A stretch of DNA of 64,000 nucleotides from the NCBI RefSeq assembly GCF_004297265.1, contig NZ_SCUT01000021.1, positions 97,952 through 161,951 on the forward strand. Reading direction: 5' to 3'. The DNA comes from Reyranella sp. GTDB taxonomy: Bacteria; Pseudomonadota; Alphaproteobacteria; Reyranellales; Reyranellaceae. The notes under the pieces were generated by a model. The model did not search any database, was not told where the DNA came from, and saw only the letters and a program-made list of their open reading frames with translations. This document shows, piece by piece, positions 8,568 to 17,904 of the stretch (position 1 is the stretch's first letter; the number at the start of each line of letters is the position of its first letter). The translations under genes were made by a program, and so were the position numbers.

Positions 8568-9227
8568 ATGGCCGACCAGGCAGTACCCGACGGCGGACCG
8601 AAGGCGGCGCCGGTGGTGATCAAGAAATACGCGAACAGACGGCTCTACAATACCGCGACCTCGGCCTATGTGACGCTGGATCATCTGTCCCAGATGGTGA
8701 AGGACAAGACCGACTTCGTTGTCTACGACGCGAAGACGGGCGACGAGATCACGCGTTCGGTGCTCACTCAGATCATCTTCGAGGAAGAGAGCAAGGGCGG
8801 CCAGACGCTGCTGCCGATCCCCTTCCTGCGTCAGCTCATCTCCTTCTACGGCGACAGCCTGCAGGGCGTGGTGCCGCAATATCTCGAGATGTCGATGACG
8901 CAGTTCGCGCGCAACCAGGACCAGATGCGCCGCTACATGCAGAATGCCTTCGGCTTCAACCCGTTCCAGCAGTTCGAGTCGATGGGCAAGCAGAACATGG
9001 CGATGTTCGAGAACGCCATGCGAATGTTCAACCCGTTCGGCACTGCGCCCAACAACCCGCTTCCCGGTGGGCAGGATTCCGCGCCGGCGGCCGCCGCCAA
9101 TGGCCATGAGCCGGCCAAGCCCGCCGAGACGGCGGCGACGCCGTCCAGCGACGTGGCGATCGACGATCTGAAGCGCAAGCTCGACGAGCTGCAGAACCAG
9201 CTCGCGGAACTCGGCAAGAAGACCTGA
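8568..9227 (+). CDS. phaR: PHB synthesis repressor / granule-associated regulator
   Basis: PhaR senses PHB: free PhaR represses phasin and its own promoter and is released on binding nascent polymer. The 219-residue protein has the conserved N-terminal DNA-binding domain (VVIKKYANRRLYNT, residues 16-29, through YVTLDHLSQMV and VYDAKTGDEITRSVL), then the PHB-accumulation repeats (FYGDSLQGVVPQYLEMSM; NPFQQFE; MFNPFG), an Ala/Pro-rich linker and a C-terminal coiled coil (DDLKRKLDELQNQLAEL). It is divergent from the phaC unit. The DUF1289 gene follows after 8 bases. Confidence 0.93.
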   Translation: MADQAVPDGGPKAAPVVIKKYANRRLYNTATSAYVTLDHLSQMVKDKTDFVVYDAKTGDEITRSVLTQIIFEEESKGGQTLLPIPFLRQLISFYGDSLQGVVPQYLEMSMTQFARNQDQMRRYMQNAFGFNPFQQFESMGKQNMAMFENAMRMFNPFGTAPNNPLPGGQDSAPAAAANGHEPAKPAETAATPSSDVAIDDLKRKLDELQNQLAELGKKT

Positions 9228-9235
9228 GCCCGCGC

Positions 9236-9424
9236 ATGGCCGCGCCCGCTTCGTCGATGACCCGCCGGGTCATGTCCCCCTGCATCGGCATCTGCAAGCT
9301 CGACCAGAAGAGCGGCTTCTGCCTGGGCTGCCGGCGCACGATCGAGGAGATCGGCCGCTGGGTCATGCTCGACGACCCCGCGCGCCAGGCGATCCTCGAC
9401 CAGCTGCCGACGCGCAAGTTCTAG
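9236..9424 (+). CDS. DUF1289 family small cysteine-rich protein
   Basis: A 62-residue protein with the DUF1289 signature: SPCIGICKLD near residue 14, then GFCLGCRRTIEEIGRW. The four cysteines (CxxxC...CxxC) suggest a small metal- or iron-sulfur-binding domain. Function is unknown. It lies 8 bases after phaR on the same strand, so it is likely co-transcribed. A downstream ATG (codon 8) is an alternative start. Confidence 0.8.
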   Translation: MAAPASSMTRRVMSPCIGICKLDQKSGFCLGCRRTIEEIGRWVMLDDPARQAILDQLPTRKF

Positions 9425-9474
9425 CTGGCTGTTGAGAACAGTATCGCAGCGATCATTTGAACATGGTTCACCGG

Positions 9475-11001
9475 CTACCGCATCGCACCGGCGCGACCGG
9501 CATTTGTGCGAAGCCTTCCGGCTGAAACGCCGGCGATCGCGGCGCTGGTAAGCAACATCAGGTCCATGCCGGCAATCGGCCAGAGATGCCGTTGGCCCAA
9601 GGCGCGAAAGAGATGATCGCCGGTCGTGATCCAGTTGAGCAGCACCGCGACCACAGCGAGGGCGGCAATGATCGAGCACTGCTCCACCCACGCCCTGCCC
9701 GGCCGCAGCCAGGCATGGACGAAAGACATGAGCCATACGAGATAGAAGGACCAAATCTCCAGCGCCGCGCGGTCATGGCCAAGAAAATCCACACCGGGCG
9801 GCAGCATGCGATTGGCCACGAAAAAGGATAATGTCGCGATGACGATGCCGGTCACCGAACCGACTGTAAAACCTTCGACGATCGTCACCCCGCGAAACCC
9901 CAGTTCCACATGCTTTCGACGGCGCGTCTCCAGCCAGAACAGAAACCCCGTCGCGATCAGCAGGCAGCCCGTCAGGCCCAATCCGAAATAAATCCAGCGC
10001 AATATCCAGTGATGGAACTGGATGAAGTGTAGCCCGGCAATGAAGCGCTGCACGGCCATGACGGGCTTCGTCTCGCTCTCGCTCAGGAGGACGCCCGTCA
10101 CGGCGTCGAAGTAGGCGACGTCGAGGCGCTGCGGCACGCCGTCGAGATTGGTTTGGCGCACTTCCACATAGCTGTTGCGATCACCTGGATGCCAGACTCG
10201 AACGAAGGAAGGTGCGGCACCTCCCCACCGCTGCGACGCTTCACGCATCATTGCGTCGATCGGCATCGAAGCCGCTGGTTCGCCCGCCCGGGGCTGGGCG
10301 AAAATGCCAAAGCCCTCGCTCGCAAATGCAGCGACGTTCCCGCCATAGGCCGCCTGCCAGGCCGTAGGAAAATAGAGCATGAAGAAGATGATCAGCCCCG
10401 AGAGCGTGATTGCGCAATGAAACGGCAACCCCAGTACGCCGGCAACATTGTGCAGGTCGAGTAACAGGCGCCTCTGCTTGCTGTGGCGGCGCACCGTGAA
10501 GAAATCGGTGAATAGCTTGCGGTGAACCACGACACCGGACACGCAGAGCACCAGCATCGCCACTCCGGCAGCACCCACGAGCCAAATGCCCAATGACCAG
10601 GACTTGAGATGCAGACTGTAGTGAAACGGGTAGATGAAGCGCGTGCCGCCCCAGCTTCCCTCCTCGGGCAATATCCGCAGGGTTTCCGGATCGATGTTGC
10701 GCGCTATCGCCCCTCCGGCCTTCGTGCGATAGACGAGCCGTAGCATGGGTTCGCGTGGCGTCGGCAGAAACACGAACCATTGCGAGGCCCCAGAGACGAG
10801 CGACCGAAGAGCATCGGCGACAGCATCCATGGATTTTGCTTCGACATGGGGCAGCCGCGTCTGCGGCATCATCCAGCGATCGATCTCGCGATCGAAGACC
10901 GAGAGGGTTCCCATCCAGAAGACGGTGAAGAGCACCGAGCCGAACACGATGCCCGCCCATGTGTGCAGCCAGTTCATGGAAGCGCGGAAGGTCGTCTCCA
11001 C
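9475..11001 (-). CDS. PepSY-associated transmembrane protein (iron-uptake linked)
   Basis: A 508-residue inner-membrane protein of the PepSY_TM family, often encoded next to TonB-dependent siderophore receptors and proposed to reduce or process ferric siderophores in the periplasm. Visible features: N-terminal helix (NWLHTWAGIVFGSVLFTVFW), a periplasmic PepSY-like region, central helices, and conserved HxxxH-type patterns around FHYSLHLKSW and LHFIQFHHWILRW that may bind haem or metal. It is the last gene of the sigma/FecR/TonB receptor group, 38 bases beyond the receptor stop. Confidence 0.85.
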   Translation of the reverse strand: METTFRASMNWLHTWAGIVFGSVLFTVFWMGTLSVFDREIDRWMMPQTRLPHVEAKSMDAVADALRSLVSGASQWFVFLPTPREPMLRLVYRTKAGGAIARNIDPETLRILPEEGSWGGTRFIYPFHYSLHLKSWSLGIWLVGAAGVAMLVLCVSGVVVHRKLFTDFFTVRRHSKQRRLLLDLHNVAGVLGLPFHCAITLSGLIIFFMLYFPTAWQAAYGGNVAAFASEGFGIFAQPRAGEPAASMPIDAMMREASQRWGGAAPSFVRVWHPGDRNSYVEVRQTNLDGVPQRLDVAYFDAVTGVLLSESETKPVMAVQRFIAGLHFIQFHHWILRWIYFGLGLTGCLLIATGFLFWLETRRRKHVELGFRGVTIVEGFTVGSVTGIVIATLSFFVANRMLPPGVDFLGHDRAALEIWSFYLVWLMSFVHAWLRPGRAWVEQCSIIAALAVVAVLLNWITTGDHLFRALGQRHLWPIAGMDLMLLTSAAIAGVSAGRLRTNAGRAGAMR

Positions 11002-11039
11002 GAGAGGTTCAGCTGTCCTTGCAGCGCCGCCGGATCACC

Positions 11040-13490
11040 TCAGAAATCCGACGTCAACGACAGCCGGAAGGTGCGCGGAGTCCCCAGCGACAGCGTGGAC
11101 ACGCCGCCGCCCGAGGCCCAGTAGTCGTTGTCGAGAAGATTCTCGACGGCGAAACGGACGACGGCCGGTTTGCCCGTGAAGCTGTTGGCATTGTCGATGA
11201 CATAGCGCGCGCCAATGTCGAAGCGCGTCCACTCGGGCAGGAATCGCCGCGGGAGGGTCGTGTCGATATACTGCGTACCGGTATAGGTCACGCGGCCGGT
11301 CATGGTCAGTCCGCGGGCAAACGGCAGGTCCCATTCGCCACCGAAATTGAACTGCGCACCCGGGGAAAATGGCGCGGTCCACCCGTTCGTCGCTCCACCT
11401 TGCGTCTTGGTCAGGACGGCATTCAGGAACATCGCACCGCCCAGCACGCGCACGCCTTCGGCCACCTCGCCGAAGAAGTTGAGCTCGAGCCCCTGGTTGC
11501 GCTGCTCGCCCGCCAGCACCTGCGTGTTCGTTGCCACATTGGTGATGACGCTCGGCTGGGTGATCTGGAACAGGCTCGCCGTCGTGGTGAGCTTACCCCA
11601 GTCGATCTTGATTCCGGCCTCGTACTGCGTCGACTTGTACGGCGGGAAGACCTCGCCGGCGTTGGAGAAAGGCGCCGCCACCGTGATCCCGGGCTGCAGG
11701 CCCTGGATGAAGTTGCCGTAAAGCGAGACGTTAGCCCATGGCTTGAAGACCAGCGCCACCGAGGGGCTGATGACACTCTGATCGTATTCCGAAGTCTTGG
11801 CGCCCGTCACCACGTTGAAGTTGGCGGACTGCACCTGCTGGAGGCGCGCGCCAACCGTGAGCTGGATGCGCTTGTCGACGGCAGACAGCGTGTCGGCGAT
11901 CGCCAGGCTGTTCAACGTCATGGATCCAGTCTTGTTAGCGACCCCCGTGGGAATGTTCGGCTTCGCGATTACGTTCGTCGCATAGATGTTGGTATTGTAG
12001 GGTGTCCCGTTGATCGTCGCGATGCCCGTCACCTGCTCGAAGGTCGTGGCCGACAGGGCGAACTCATGCCCGATCGGACCTGTGTCGACCAGGGCACGCA
12101 CTCCCGCTTCTGCGGTGAGGAACTGATAGTACTGGCTGATGTTGCCGGGTGTCGCCCTGGCGGCGCCGCTGAAATTGCTGGCCGTCACGATGGGGCCGCC
12201 AGAGAGAATGCCCAAGCGCCAGTCGTGCATACCGAAGGCGGCGTAGGCCGTGACGCGCTCCGTGATGTCGAACTCGCCACGCACGACGCCGAACAGATCC
12301 TTGCGATCGATGTAGCCCCAGGGCTGTCCCCAGTTCTTGCGAGCATCCGGCGCATAGGGCAGCGGCACATTGTTGGCGAGGCCGAGATACGGAACCATGC
12401 CGCCGATATACTGGTATTGATAGCCACCATCGAAGGAAAGCCGGAAGCGTTCGCCGCGATAGTCGAGGCCAAGCGACAGCAACGCCCTCTTGTCCGAGTT
12501 TCCCCAGATCGCCGTCTCGCCGGCGCGGAACACACCGTTGAAACGTACGCCAAATTCCTTATCCGGGCCGAACCGGCGTGCAGCATCGACATGGCCGCCG
12601 AACTGCGCATTGGAATTGTAGCCTGCAGTCACTTGGGTCAGCGGATCGTCCGGGGCGCGCTTCGGAACCACATTGACGGTGCCGCCGATGGTCGATTGCG
12701 GCGCCATGCCGCTCAGCATCGCGCTGGGACCCTTGAGCACTTCAACGCGTTCGGCCATTTCGGGCATGATCGAACTGTAGGGCAGGATTCCGTAGAGGCC
12801 GTTGTAGGCCGTGCTCGCGCCCGCCACGGTGAAGCCGCGGATGCGCAACTCGTCGTTGCCGATGCTTCCGTCGGGAAAGTAAGCCCGCACGGAAGGATCG
12901 TCGGCCAGCACATCTCTCACCGACTTGGCCTGCTGCTCCTGGATTTTCTTCGCTGTGTAGCTTGTCTGGTTGAACGGCGTGTCCATGACGGGGCGATTGC
13001 CCAGCAGGCCGAGCTGGCCGCCCGTTGCGACCTGTCCGCCGGCGTAGGGCGGCGGGATATTGTCGATCAATGCCTGCGACGGCACCGGATAGAGACCTTG
13101 GACCTGCACCGGGTCCAGCTGTAGCGCGCCGGGCGTCGTCGCCGCCGTGCGTTGCAGCATCGCCGTGTTTCCGGTCACCCTGTAGGTGATGCCGGTTCCG
13201 GCGAGCAGCCTCGTCAGCGCCTGCTCCGGCGTCATCTCGCCGCTCACACCCGGCGAGGCGACGCCTCGCGCGACCTCGCCGTCGACCGTAACCTGCATGC
13301 CCGATTGCCGGCCGAAGGACGCCAGCGCATCGGTCAACGGCTGCGCCGGAATGTTGAAGGTGTATTGCCGTTGTTGGGCGATCTGCGGCGTGGTTTCGAC
13401 CTGGGCCCGCGCTCCGTCCGCGACAAACATCACCAAGAACGCCGTAGCGGCCGTCGCCGCCAGACGCGCGTGCTCACGCGCATTTTCCAT
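11040..13490 (-). CDS. TonB-dependent siderophore receptor with N-terminal signalling domain
   Basis: Outer-membrane ferric-siderophore transporter and transducer, 816 residues from the ATG at 13490, which has a GAGGG ribosome site and opens a signal peptide ending AxA (GARAQ). After it comes a secretin/STN signalling domain (YTFNIPAQPLTDALASFGRQSG), then the plug (RDVLADDPSVRAYFPDGSIGNDELRIRGF split across the family motif; VEVLKGPSAMLSG; GGTVNVVPKRAP) and a beta-barrel ending in Phe, as expected of outer-membrane proteins. The STN domain and the upstream FecR/ECF pair indicate FecA-like cell-surface signalling. The ferric ligand is not identifiable; hydroxamate-type siderophores are common for this group. 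Confidence 0.92.
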   Translation of the reverse strand: MENAREHARLAATAATAFLVMFVADGARAQVETTPQIAQQRQYTFNIPAQPLTDALASFGRQSGMQVTVDGEVARGVASPGVSGEMTPEQALTRLLAGTGITYRVTGNTAMLQRTAATTPGALQLDPVQVQGLYPVPSQALIDNIPPPYAGGQVATGGQLGLLGNRPVMDTPFNQTSYTAKKIQEQQAKSVRDVLADDPSVRAYFPDGSIGNDELRIRGFTVAGASTAYNGLYGILPYSSIMPEMAERVEVLKGPSAMLSGMAPQSTIGGTVNVVPKRAPDDPLTQVTAGYNSNAQFGGHVDAARRFGPDKEFGVRFNGVFRAGETAIWGNSDKRALLSLGLDYRGERFRLSFDGGYQYQYIGGMVPYLGLANNVPLPYAPDARKNWGQPWGYIDRKDLFGVVRGEFDITERVTAYAAFGMHDWRLGILSGGPIVTASNFSGAARATPGNISQYYQFLTAEAGVRALVDTGPIGHEFALSATTFEQVTGIATINGTPYNTNIYATNVIAKPNIPTGVANKTGSMTLNSLAIADTLSAVDKRIQLTVGARLQQVQSANFNVVTGAKTSEYDQSVISPSVALVFKPWANVSLYGNFIQGLQPGITVAAPFSNAGEVFPPYKSTQYEAGIKIDWGKLTTTASLFQITQPSVITNVATNTQVLAGEQRNQGLELNFFGEVAEGVRVLGGAMFLNAVLTKTQGGATNGWTAPFSPGAQFNFGGEWDLPFARGLTMTGRVTYTGTQYIDTTLPRRFLPEWTRFDIGARYVIDNANSFTGKPAVVRFAVENLLDNDYWASGGGVSTLSLGTPRTFRLSLTSDF

Positions 13491-13617
13491 CGCACCCTCA
13501 TCCGCAACCAACAATGGACAGGATGGCGACGTCACTCGTGAATGCGTCTCGGCATCGTGCCTATACTCAAGCAACGCCACGACATTCGCGCTTTTCGGTC
13601 CGCGACCGTGAAATAAT

Positions 13618-14607
13618 TCAGCCGCCGCGAATCACCAGCAGCCAGGGTGTTACCTCGCTCACCGAGCCGCCATGTGTGCCGACGACAGCTCGTAGTGCCG
13701 ATGCGGGATCGGCGAGATTGTAGACGCCGGTCACACGACGGCTGCCAAGGCCACTGGCCGCAAAAGCGATCGCACCGGGGAAATACCGCCGCAGCTCATC
13801 CACCACGTCGGCGAGCGGACGGTCGCGCGCAACGATTTGACCGTGCAGCCAGGGCGCCACCTCGTCCCGGGGGATGCCCCCGCGATGCATGACGCCATTC
13901 CATCCGACCTGCACCCAGTCACCCACCTCCAGCCGCTCCTGGCGGCCTTTGGTGTCGACGGCGACAAGGCCGCTGCGCACCGAGACTTCGGCGCCATCCC
14001 TCATCAAGCGCACATTGAAGGACGTGCCGAGCACCGTTGTCTCGACGTCACGTGCCACGACCCGGAAAGGCCGCTGCGGATCGGGCCGCACCTCGAAGAA
14101 GGCCTCACCCTTCAGCAGGTGAACGCGCCGTTCGCCGGCCCGGAAGGCGACATCGATAGCGCTGTCGGGGGCCAATCGCACGATGCTGCCGTCCTCAAGG
14201 CGGAGCGTCTGCACCTCGGCCGTCTGCGTCACATGATCGGCTTGGAAGCGGATGACGAGACCCGGCAGGAAAATCAGTGCCAGACAGGCTGCGATCGTTG
14301 CCGCGACGAGGCTCGCTGCCGCGCGCCGCCGCATCGACGGGCGGCGCCCTGGCGGGTTACGTCGAGCATGCGACCGGGGCCGCGTCACCGGCCTCTGCCA
14401 GTTCGCAGCATGGACTGGCGTTGTGTGAGCCATCAGATCGTAGATGTCCGACGTGCTTAACCAGGCGACCTCATGCTCCGGATCGGCGCGACGCCAGGTC
14501 TCGAAGCGAGCCAGCAAGGCTGCGTTGTCTGGGTCCTCTTCGAGCGCGACCAGCCAGCGGGCGGCTTCGGTCGCGATGCGGTCCTGTTCCTCCTGCGATC
14601 CCGTCAT
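13618..14607 (-). CDS. FecR family anti-sigma factor
   Basis: Inner-membrane regulator relaying occupancy of the TonB receptor to the ECF sigma factor. From the ATG at 14607 it is 329 residues: a cytoplasmic N-terminal domain with EAARWLVALEEDPDNAALLARFETW (sigma-binding region, conserved Trp residues), one transmembrane segment (about residues 97-117, LVAATIAACLALIFLPGLVI), then the periplasmic FecR domain (LEDGSIVRLAPDSAIDVAF, GEAFFEV, FRVVARDVETTVLGTSFNV) and a C-terminal STN-like end. It lies between sigma and receptor genes; its 14607 start is downstream of the sigma stop at 14693. Confidence 0.9.
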   Translation of the reverse strand: MTGSQEEQDRIATEAARWLVALEEDPDNAALLARFETWRRADPEHEVAWLSTSDIYDLMAHTTPVHAANWQRPVTRPRSHARRNPPGRRPSMRRRAAASLVAATIAACLALIFLPGLVIRFQADHVTQTAEVQTLRLEDGSIVRLAPDSAIDVAFRAGERRVHLLKGEAFFEVRPDPQRPFRVVARDVETTVLGTSFNVRLMRDGAEVSVRSGLVAVDTKGRQERLEVGDWVQVGWNGVMHRGGIPRDEVAPWLHGQIVARDRPLADVVDELRRYFPGAIAFAASGLGSRRVTGVYNLADPASALRAVVGTHGGSVSEVTPWLLVIRGG

Positions 14608-14692
14608 CTCGCTGTCCCTGTCCCCTGCGGGGCCCCTTGTCCAAAAGACGCTTGGGGACCGGGCGATTTCGGAAGGCGCACGAAATAGTGAC

Positions 14693-15208
14693 TCATGACG
14701 GCGGCCGTACACGCTGGCGGCAAAAGGCGATTCCGCTGGCCACGATCTCATGTGCCACTGTCACCGACACTCCTAGATGAGCTGCGATTTCGCGCAACTT
14801 GAAGCCACCAAAGCGGCGCATCTCAAGGGCGATCCGAGTGCGTTCCGGCAGCTCAGCCAGCGCCTCCTGCAGCAGGACCAGTTCCTCACGCGACGCAGCT
14901 GTTGCCTCGGGCGAGGCGTGGTCATCCGCGGCCTCGGGGGCGGCGGCAAGTTCCACCGGCGCCACGATAAGCGCCTCGCGGATCAGGCGGCGCCGTCCAT
15001 CGATGGCGAGGTTGCGCACGATGCGATAGAGAAAGCCCAACGGTTCGTCGAGGGTGCGGTCCTGCGTCGCCGAGCCGAAGCGCAGCCAGGCCTCCTGAAC
15101 CACATCCTCTGCTCGCGCCATGTCGCCGACGATCGTGGTGGCGTACTTCACCAGCTCGACGCGATGGGCCAGGTAAAGGGCCAATATGCTTCGGTCGTGC
15201 CCCAACAA
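14693..15208 (-). CDS. FecI-type ECF RNA polymerase sigma factor
   Basis: A 171-residue ECF sigma factor. Region 2 is readable (GDMARAEDVVQEAWLRF; EPLGFLYRIVRNLAID) and region 4 (LPERTRIALEMRRFGGFKLREIAAHLGVSVTVAHEIVA). It should direct transcription of the adjacent TonB receptor when released by FecR. No ATG is available near the expected start; a TTG at 15208 (another TTG follows) gives the right length. A Fur-box-like palindrome sits 14 bases upstream of that start, so iron control of the whole cascade is likely. Confidence 0.88.
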   Translation of the reverse strand: MLGHDRSILALYLAHRVELVKYATTIVGDMARAEDVVQEAWLRFGSATQDRTLDEPLGFLYRIVRNLAIDGRRRLIREALIVAPVELAAAPEAADDHASPEATAASREELVLLQEALAELPERTRIALEMRRFGGFKLREIAAHLGVSVTVAHEIVASGIAFCRQRVRPPS

Positions 15209-15221
15209 GCCCGCCCAAGAA

Positions 15222-15236
15222 TGCGAACGATTCGCA
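15222..15236. promoter_or_regulatory. Fur/iron-box-like palindrome upstream of the ECF sigma gene
   Basis: TGCGAACGATTCGCA is a perfect 6-3-6 inverted repeat, close to the 7-1-7 Fur box layout seen in alphaproteobacteria. It lies 14 bases before the sigma factor start, where a repressor would block the promoter. Confidence 0.6.
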
Positions 15237-15400
15237 ATTACTTTATAGGTGAGGTGGTGGAACCCGGCAAGCCTTAGCCGCCGGCGTGATCAGTGCGTTC
15301 GCCTTCGATTGACTTACCGACGCCGCTTACGGGCGCCCGGCACGGCGACGACGTACCCTTCATCGTCCGCCTCCAGACTACTTCAACAGCTTGCTGGCGC

Positions 15401-16210
15401 TTATCTTCCCTTGAACACCGGCTTGCGCTTCTCGCGGAAGGCGGACGTGCCTTCCTTGTAGTCCTCGGTCAGGCCGGTCAGCACGTTCTGGTCGGCGTCC
15501 ATGTGGCTGCCGAGATCGTCGAGCGCATGGGCGAGGCGGTTGACCGTGGTCTTGCTCATGCGCACCGGGATCGGCGGCTGGCGCGCGATGCGCTCGGCGA
15601 ATGCCATCGACGCGGCCAGCGCCTGGCCATCGTCGACGACGGTCTCGACCAGCCCCCAGTCCAGCGCCTCGGCCGCGCCGATACGGTCGGACGCCAGGAT
15701 TACCGCCTGCTTGGTGCGCGCAGGGCCCATCAGCGCCAGCATGCGCGGGATCGAGCCCCAGCTCATGTTCATGCCGAGCTCGATCTCGGGAATGCGGAAA
15801 TGGGCCGAGCGGCCGCAGGTGCGGAAGTCGAGCGACACGACGAGCGCCGCGCCGCCGCCGATGCAATGGCCCTCGATGGCTGCAATCGTCACCTGGTCCA
15901 TGTCCTGCCACGCCTTGCACATCTTCGGTCCCAGCCGCTGGCGATGGATGCGCTCGCCGATCGGCAGACCGTCGCGGGCGCGGCCGTCGCCATCCTTGAG
16001 GTCGAAGCCGGCGGAGAAGGCCCTGGCCGAACCCGTCAGGATCACGACCGAGGTTTCGAGATCGTCCTCGAATTCGCGCGGCACGTCGCGCAGCTCCCGC
16101 ATCGCCTGCTGGCTCAGCGCATTGATGTTGTCGCCGCGGTCGAATCGCACGACGGCGATGCGGCCCTGTGGCCCCAGGCCCTTCTCGATCTTCACGAACT
16201 GACGGTCCAT
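15401..16210 (-). CDS. enoyl-CoA hydratase/isomerase family protein
   Basis: A crotonase-superfamily protein of 269 residues that likely hydrates or isomerises an acyl-CoA. Visible: SVVILTGSARAFSAGFDLKD (CoA/oxyanion-hole region), AAIEGHCIGGGAALVVSLDFRTC, then FRIPEIELGMNMSWGSIPRM, where crotonases carry the catalytic Glu. A Gly-rich oxyanion hole and Glu in RIPEIELG are present; the second catalytic position (GS/W rather than G-x-x-x-x-L-R) is unusual, so the exact reaction is uncertain. GGAGGA at 16221-16226 supports the ATG at 16210; an ATG at 16219 is an alternative. Confidence 0.85.
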   Translation of the reverse strand: MDRQFVKIEKGLGPQGRIAVVRFDRGDNINALSQQAMRELRDVPREFEDDLETSVVILTGSARAFSAGFDLKDGDGRARDGLPIGERIHRQRLGPKMCKAWQDMDQVTIAAIEGHCIGGGAALVVSLDFRTCGRSAHFRIPEIELGMNMSWGSIPRMLALMGPARTKQAVILASDRIGAAEALDWGLVETVVDDGQALAASMAFAERIARQPPIPVRMSKTTVNRLAHALDDLGSHMDADQNVLTGLTEDYKEGTSAFREKRKPVFKGR

Positions 16211-16291
16211 CGCGCGCATTTCCTCCGGCATTTGCCGCGACCCTAACGGGTCGCCTTTACAAGGGCGAGCCGCTTCGGTTGACTGGCCTGC

Positions 16292-17896
16292 ATGTCGAAA
16301 GCCATCGAGTCCACCGTCTTCGAGCGCCGCGTCAACGCGTTGTTTGCCCCTTACACCAAGCCCGGTTCGCCGGGCGCCGTCGTCGGCGTGATGCGCGACG
16401 GCCAGATCGAGTTCTGCAAGGGCTTCGGCCTGGCCAGCATCGAACTCGGCGTCCCGATCCGTCCCGACACGCGCTTCCGCATCGCCTCCGTGAGCAAGCA
16501 GTTCACGGTGACTGCGGCGCTGTTGCTGGCCGCCGAAGGCAAGCTCAAGCTGTCCGATCCGCCGCACAAATACCTGCCCGAGCTGCCGCCGCTGCCGGTC
16601 ACGATCGACCAGATGATGCGCAATTCGAGCGGCCTGCCCGACTTCCTCGAGCTGCTGCGGCTGGGCGGCCACGGGCTCGACAGGCCGGCGCGGCCCGAGG
16701 ACCTGTTCGACGCCTGCACGCGCAACCGCCACCTCAACTTCTCAGCCGGCAGCCGCTTCCTCTACAGCAACACCAACTTCCTGCTGCTGGGCCTGATCGT
16801 CGAGAAACTGGCGAAGAAGAAACTGGGCGAGGTGCTCGCCGAGCGCATCTTCAAGCCGCTCGGTATGGCGCAGACCTCGCTGGTGGCCGAAATCGACGCG
16901 GTGATCCCGAACCTCGCCACCGGCTATCTCGGCGACCGCGAGCAGGGTTTCCGGCGCGCCGCGCATGCCTATCCGCAGGGCGGCGAGGGCGGCCTCACCT
17001 CGACCGTCGAGGACCTGCTGATCTGGAGCCGGCATTTCGACAAACCGATCCTCGGGAAGACGATCCCGGCGCAGCTCACGGCCATCGCAGCGCTAACGGG
17101 AGGCAAAGCCAATAACTACCGCCGCGGCGTCGCCGTCGAGGAACTGCGCGGCCTGCAGACGGTCGGTCACGGCGGCCTGTGGCCCGGCTTCCGCACGGAG
17201 TTCCTGCGCGTGCCGAAGGCCGGTCTCACCGTTGTCGTGATCGCCAACCTGGGCAGCATCGATCCGTGGCGGCGCGCCCGCGCCATCGCGGCGCTGGCCC
17301 TGGAAGACAGCGGGAAGATGAAGCCCGCCCTGGCGCCGATCACGCAGGCCGAGATCAAGCCACTCACCGGGACCTGGTTCAATGCGCAGGAGCCGTCGCT
17401 GTTCGACCTGGCCTGGCGCAACGGCGAGGCCACCGTGACGCAGAATGGTCTGCCCTTCGCCCTCGGCCGCCGCGCCGGCGGCTGGCTGGCCGCGGAACGT
17501 GGTTCCTACGAGTTCGCGCTGAAGCCCGGCGCGAAGGATACGGTGAAGGTGAATCTCGGCGCAGGCCGTGTGCTCACCTTCACGAAAGTGGGCAAGCGCG
17601 CCGCGGTGCCGGCCGACCTCGCCGGAACCTACGTCTCGTCCGACTGTGCCGCCGTGTGGCGCATCACCCGCGATGGCAACGACTGGAAGATGGAAGTCGG
17701 CGGACCGCTGATCTCCGGCGGCGCGCCATGGTTGGTGCGCGGTCTCGATGCCGACACGGTGGAGCTGGAATCGCCGGGCAGCTGGATCAAGGCCACCCAA
17801 CTCGCCCATCTGGTGCGCGACGGCGACGGCAGGATCACGGCGCTCGAGGTCTCGACCGGCCGCATCAAGAAGATGCGGTTCGATCGCGAGGACTGA
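16292..17896 (+). CDS. serine hydrolase, class C beta-lactamase / D-aminopeptidase family
   Basis: A 534-residue penicillin-binding-protein-fold hydrolase. The three family motifs are present: Ser66-Val-Ser-Lys69 (SxxK), Tyr158-Ser-Asn160 (YxN) and His293-Gly-Gly (HxG, in GHGG). No signal peptide is seen, so it is probably cytoplasmic and more likely an esterase, peptidase or D-aminopeptidase than a true beta-lactamase. Residues about 350-534 form additional beta-rich domains, as in DmpB-type D-aminopeptidases. It stands alone, divergent from the enoyl-CoA hydratase gene with 81 bases between. Confidence 0.85.
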   Translation: MSKAIESTVFERRVNALFAPYTKPGSPGAVVGVMRDGQIEFCKGFGLASIELGVPIRPDTRFRIASVSKQFTVTAALLLAAEGKLKLSDPPHKYLPELPPLPVTIDQMMRNSSGLPDFLELLRLGGHGLDRPARPEDLFDACTRNRHLNFSAGSRFLYSNTNFLLLGLIVEKLAKKKLGEVLAERIFKPLGMAQTSLVAEIDAVIPNLATGYLGDREQGFRRAAHAYPQGGEGGLTSTVEDLLIWSRHFDKPILGKTIPAQLTAIAALTGGKANNYRRGVAVEELRGLQTVGHGGLWPGFRTEFLRVPKAGLTVVVIANLGSIDPWRRARAIAALALEDSGKMKPALAPITQAEIKPLTGTWFNAQEPSLFDLAWRNGEATVTQNGLPFALGRRAGGWLAAERGSYEFALKPGAKDTVKVNLGAGRVLTFTKVGKRAAVPADLAGTYVSSDCAAVWRITRDGNDWKMEVGGPLISGGAPWLVRGLDADTVELESPGSWIKATQLAHLVRDGDGRITALEVSTGRIKKMRFDRED

Positions 17897-17904
17897 GCTT
17901 TTGG

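Noticed and set aside
13491..13580. An N-terminal extension of the TonB receptor to 13580
   Set aside because: The extended N-terminus is polar and would bury the signal peptide; the ATG at 13490 has a ribosome site and opens a proper signal sequence.
16292..17896. A class C beta-lactamase conferring resistance
   Set aside because: The motifs fit the wide serine-hydrolase family, but there is no signal peptide and the C-terminal domains are unlike AmpC, so a resistance role was not claimed.
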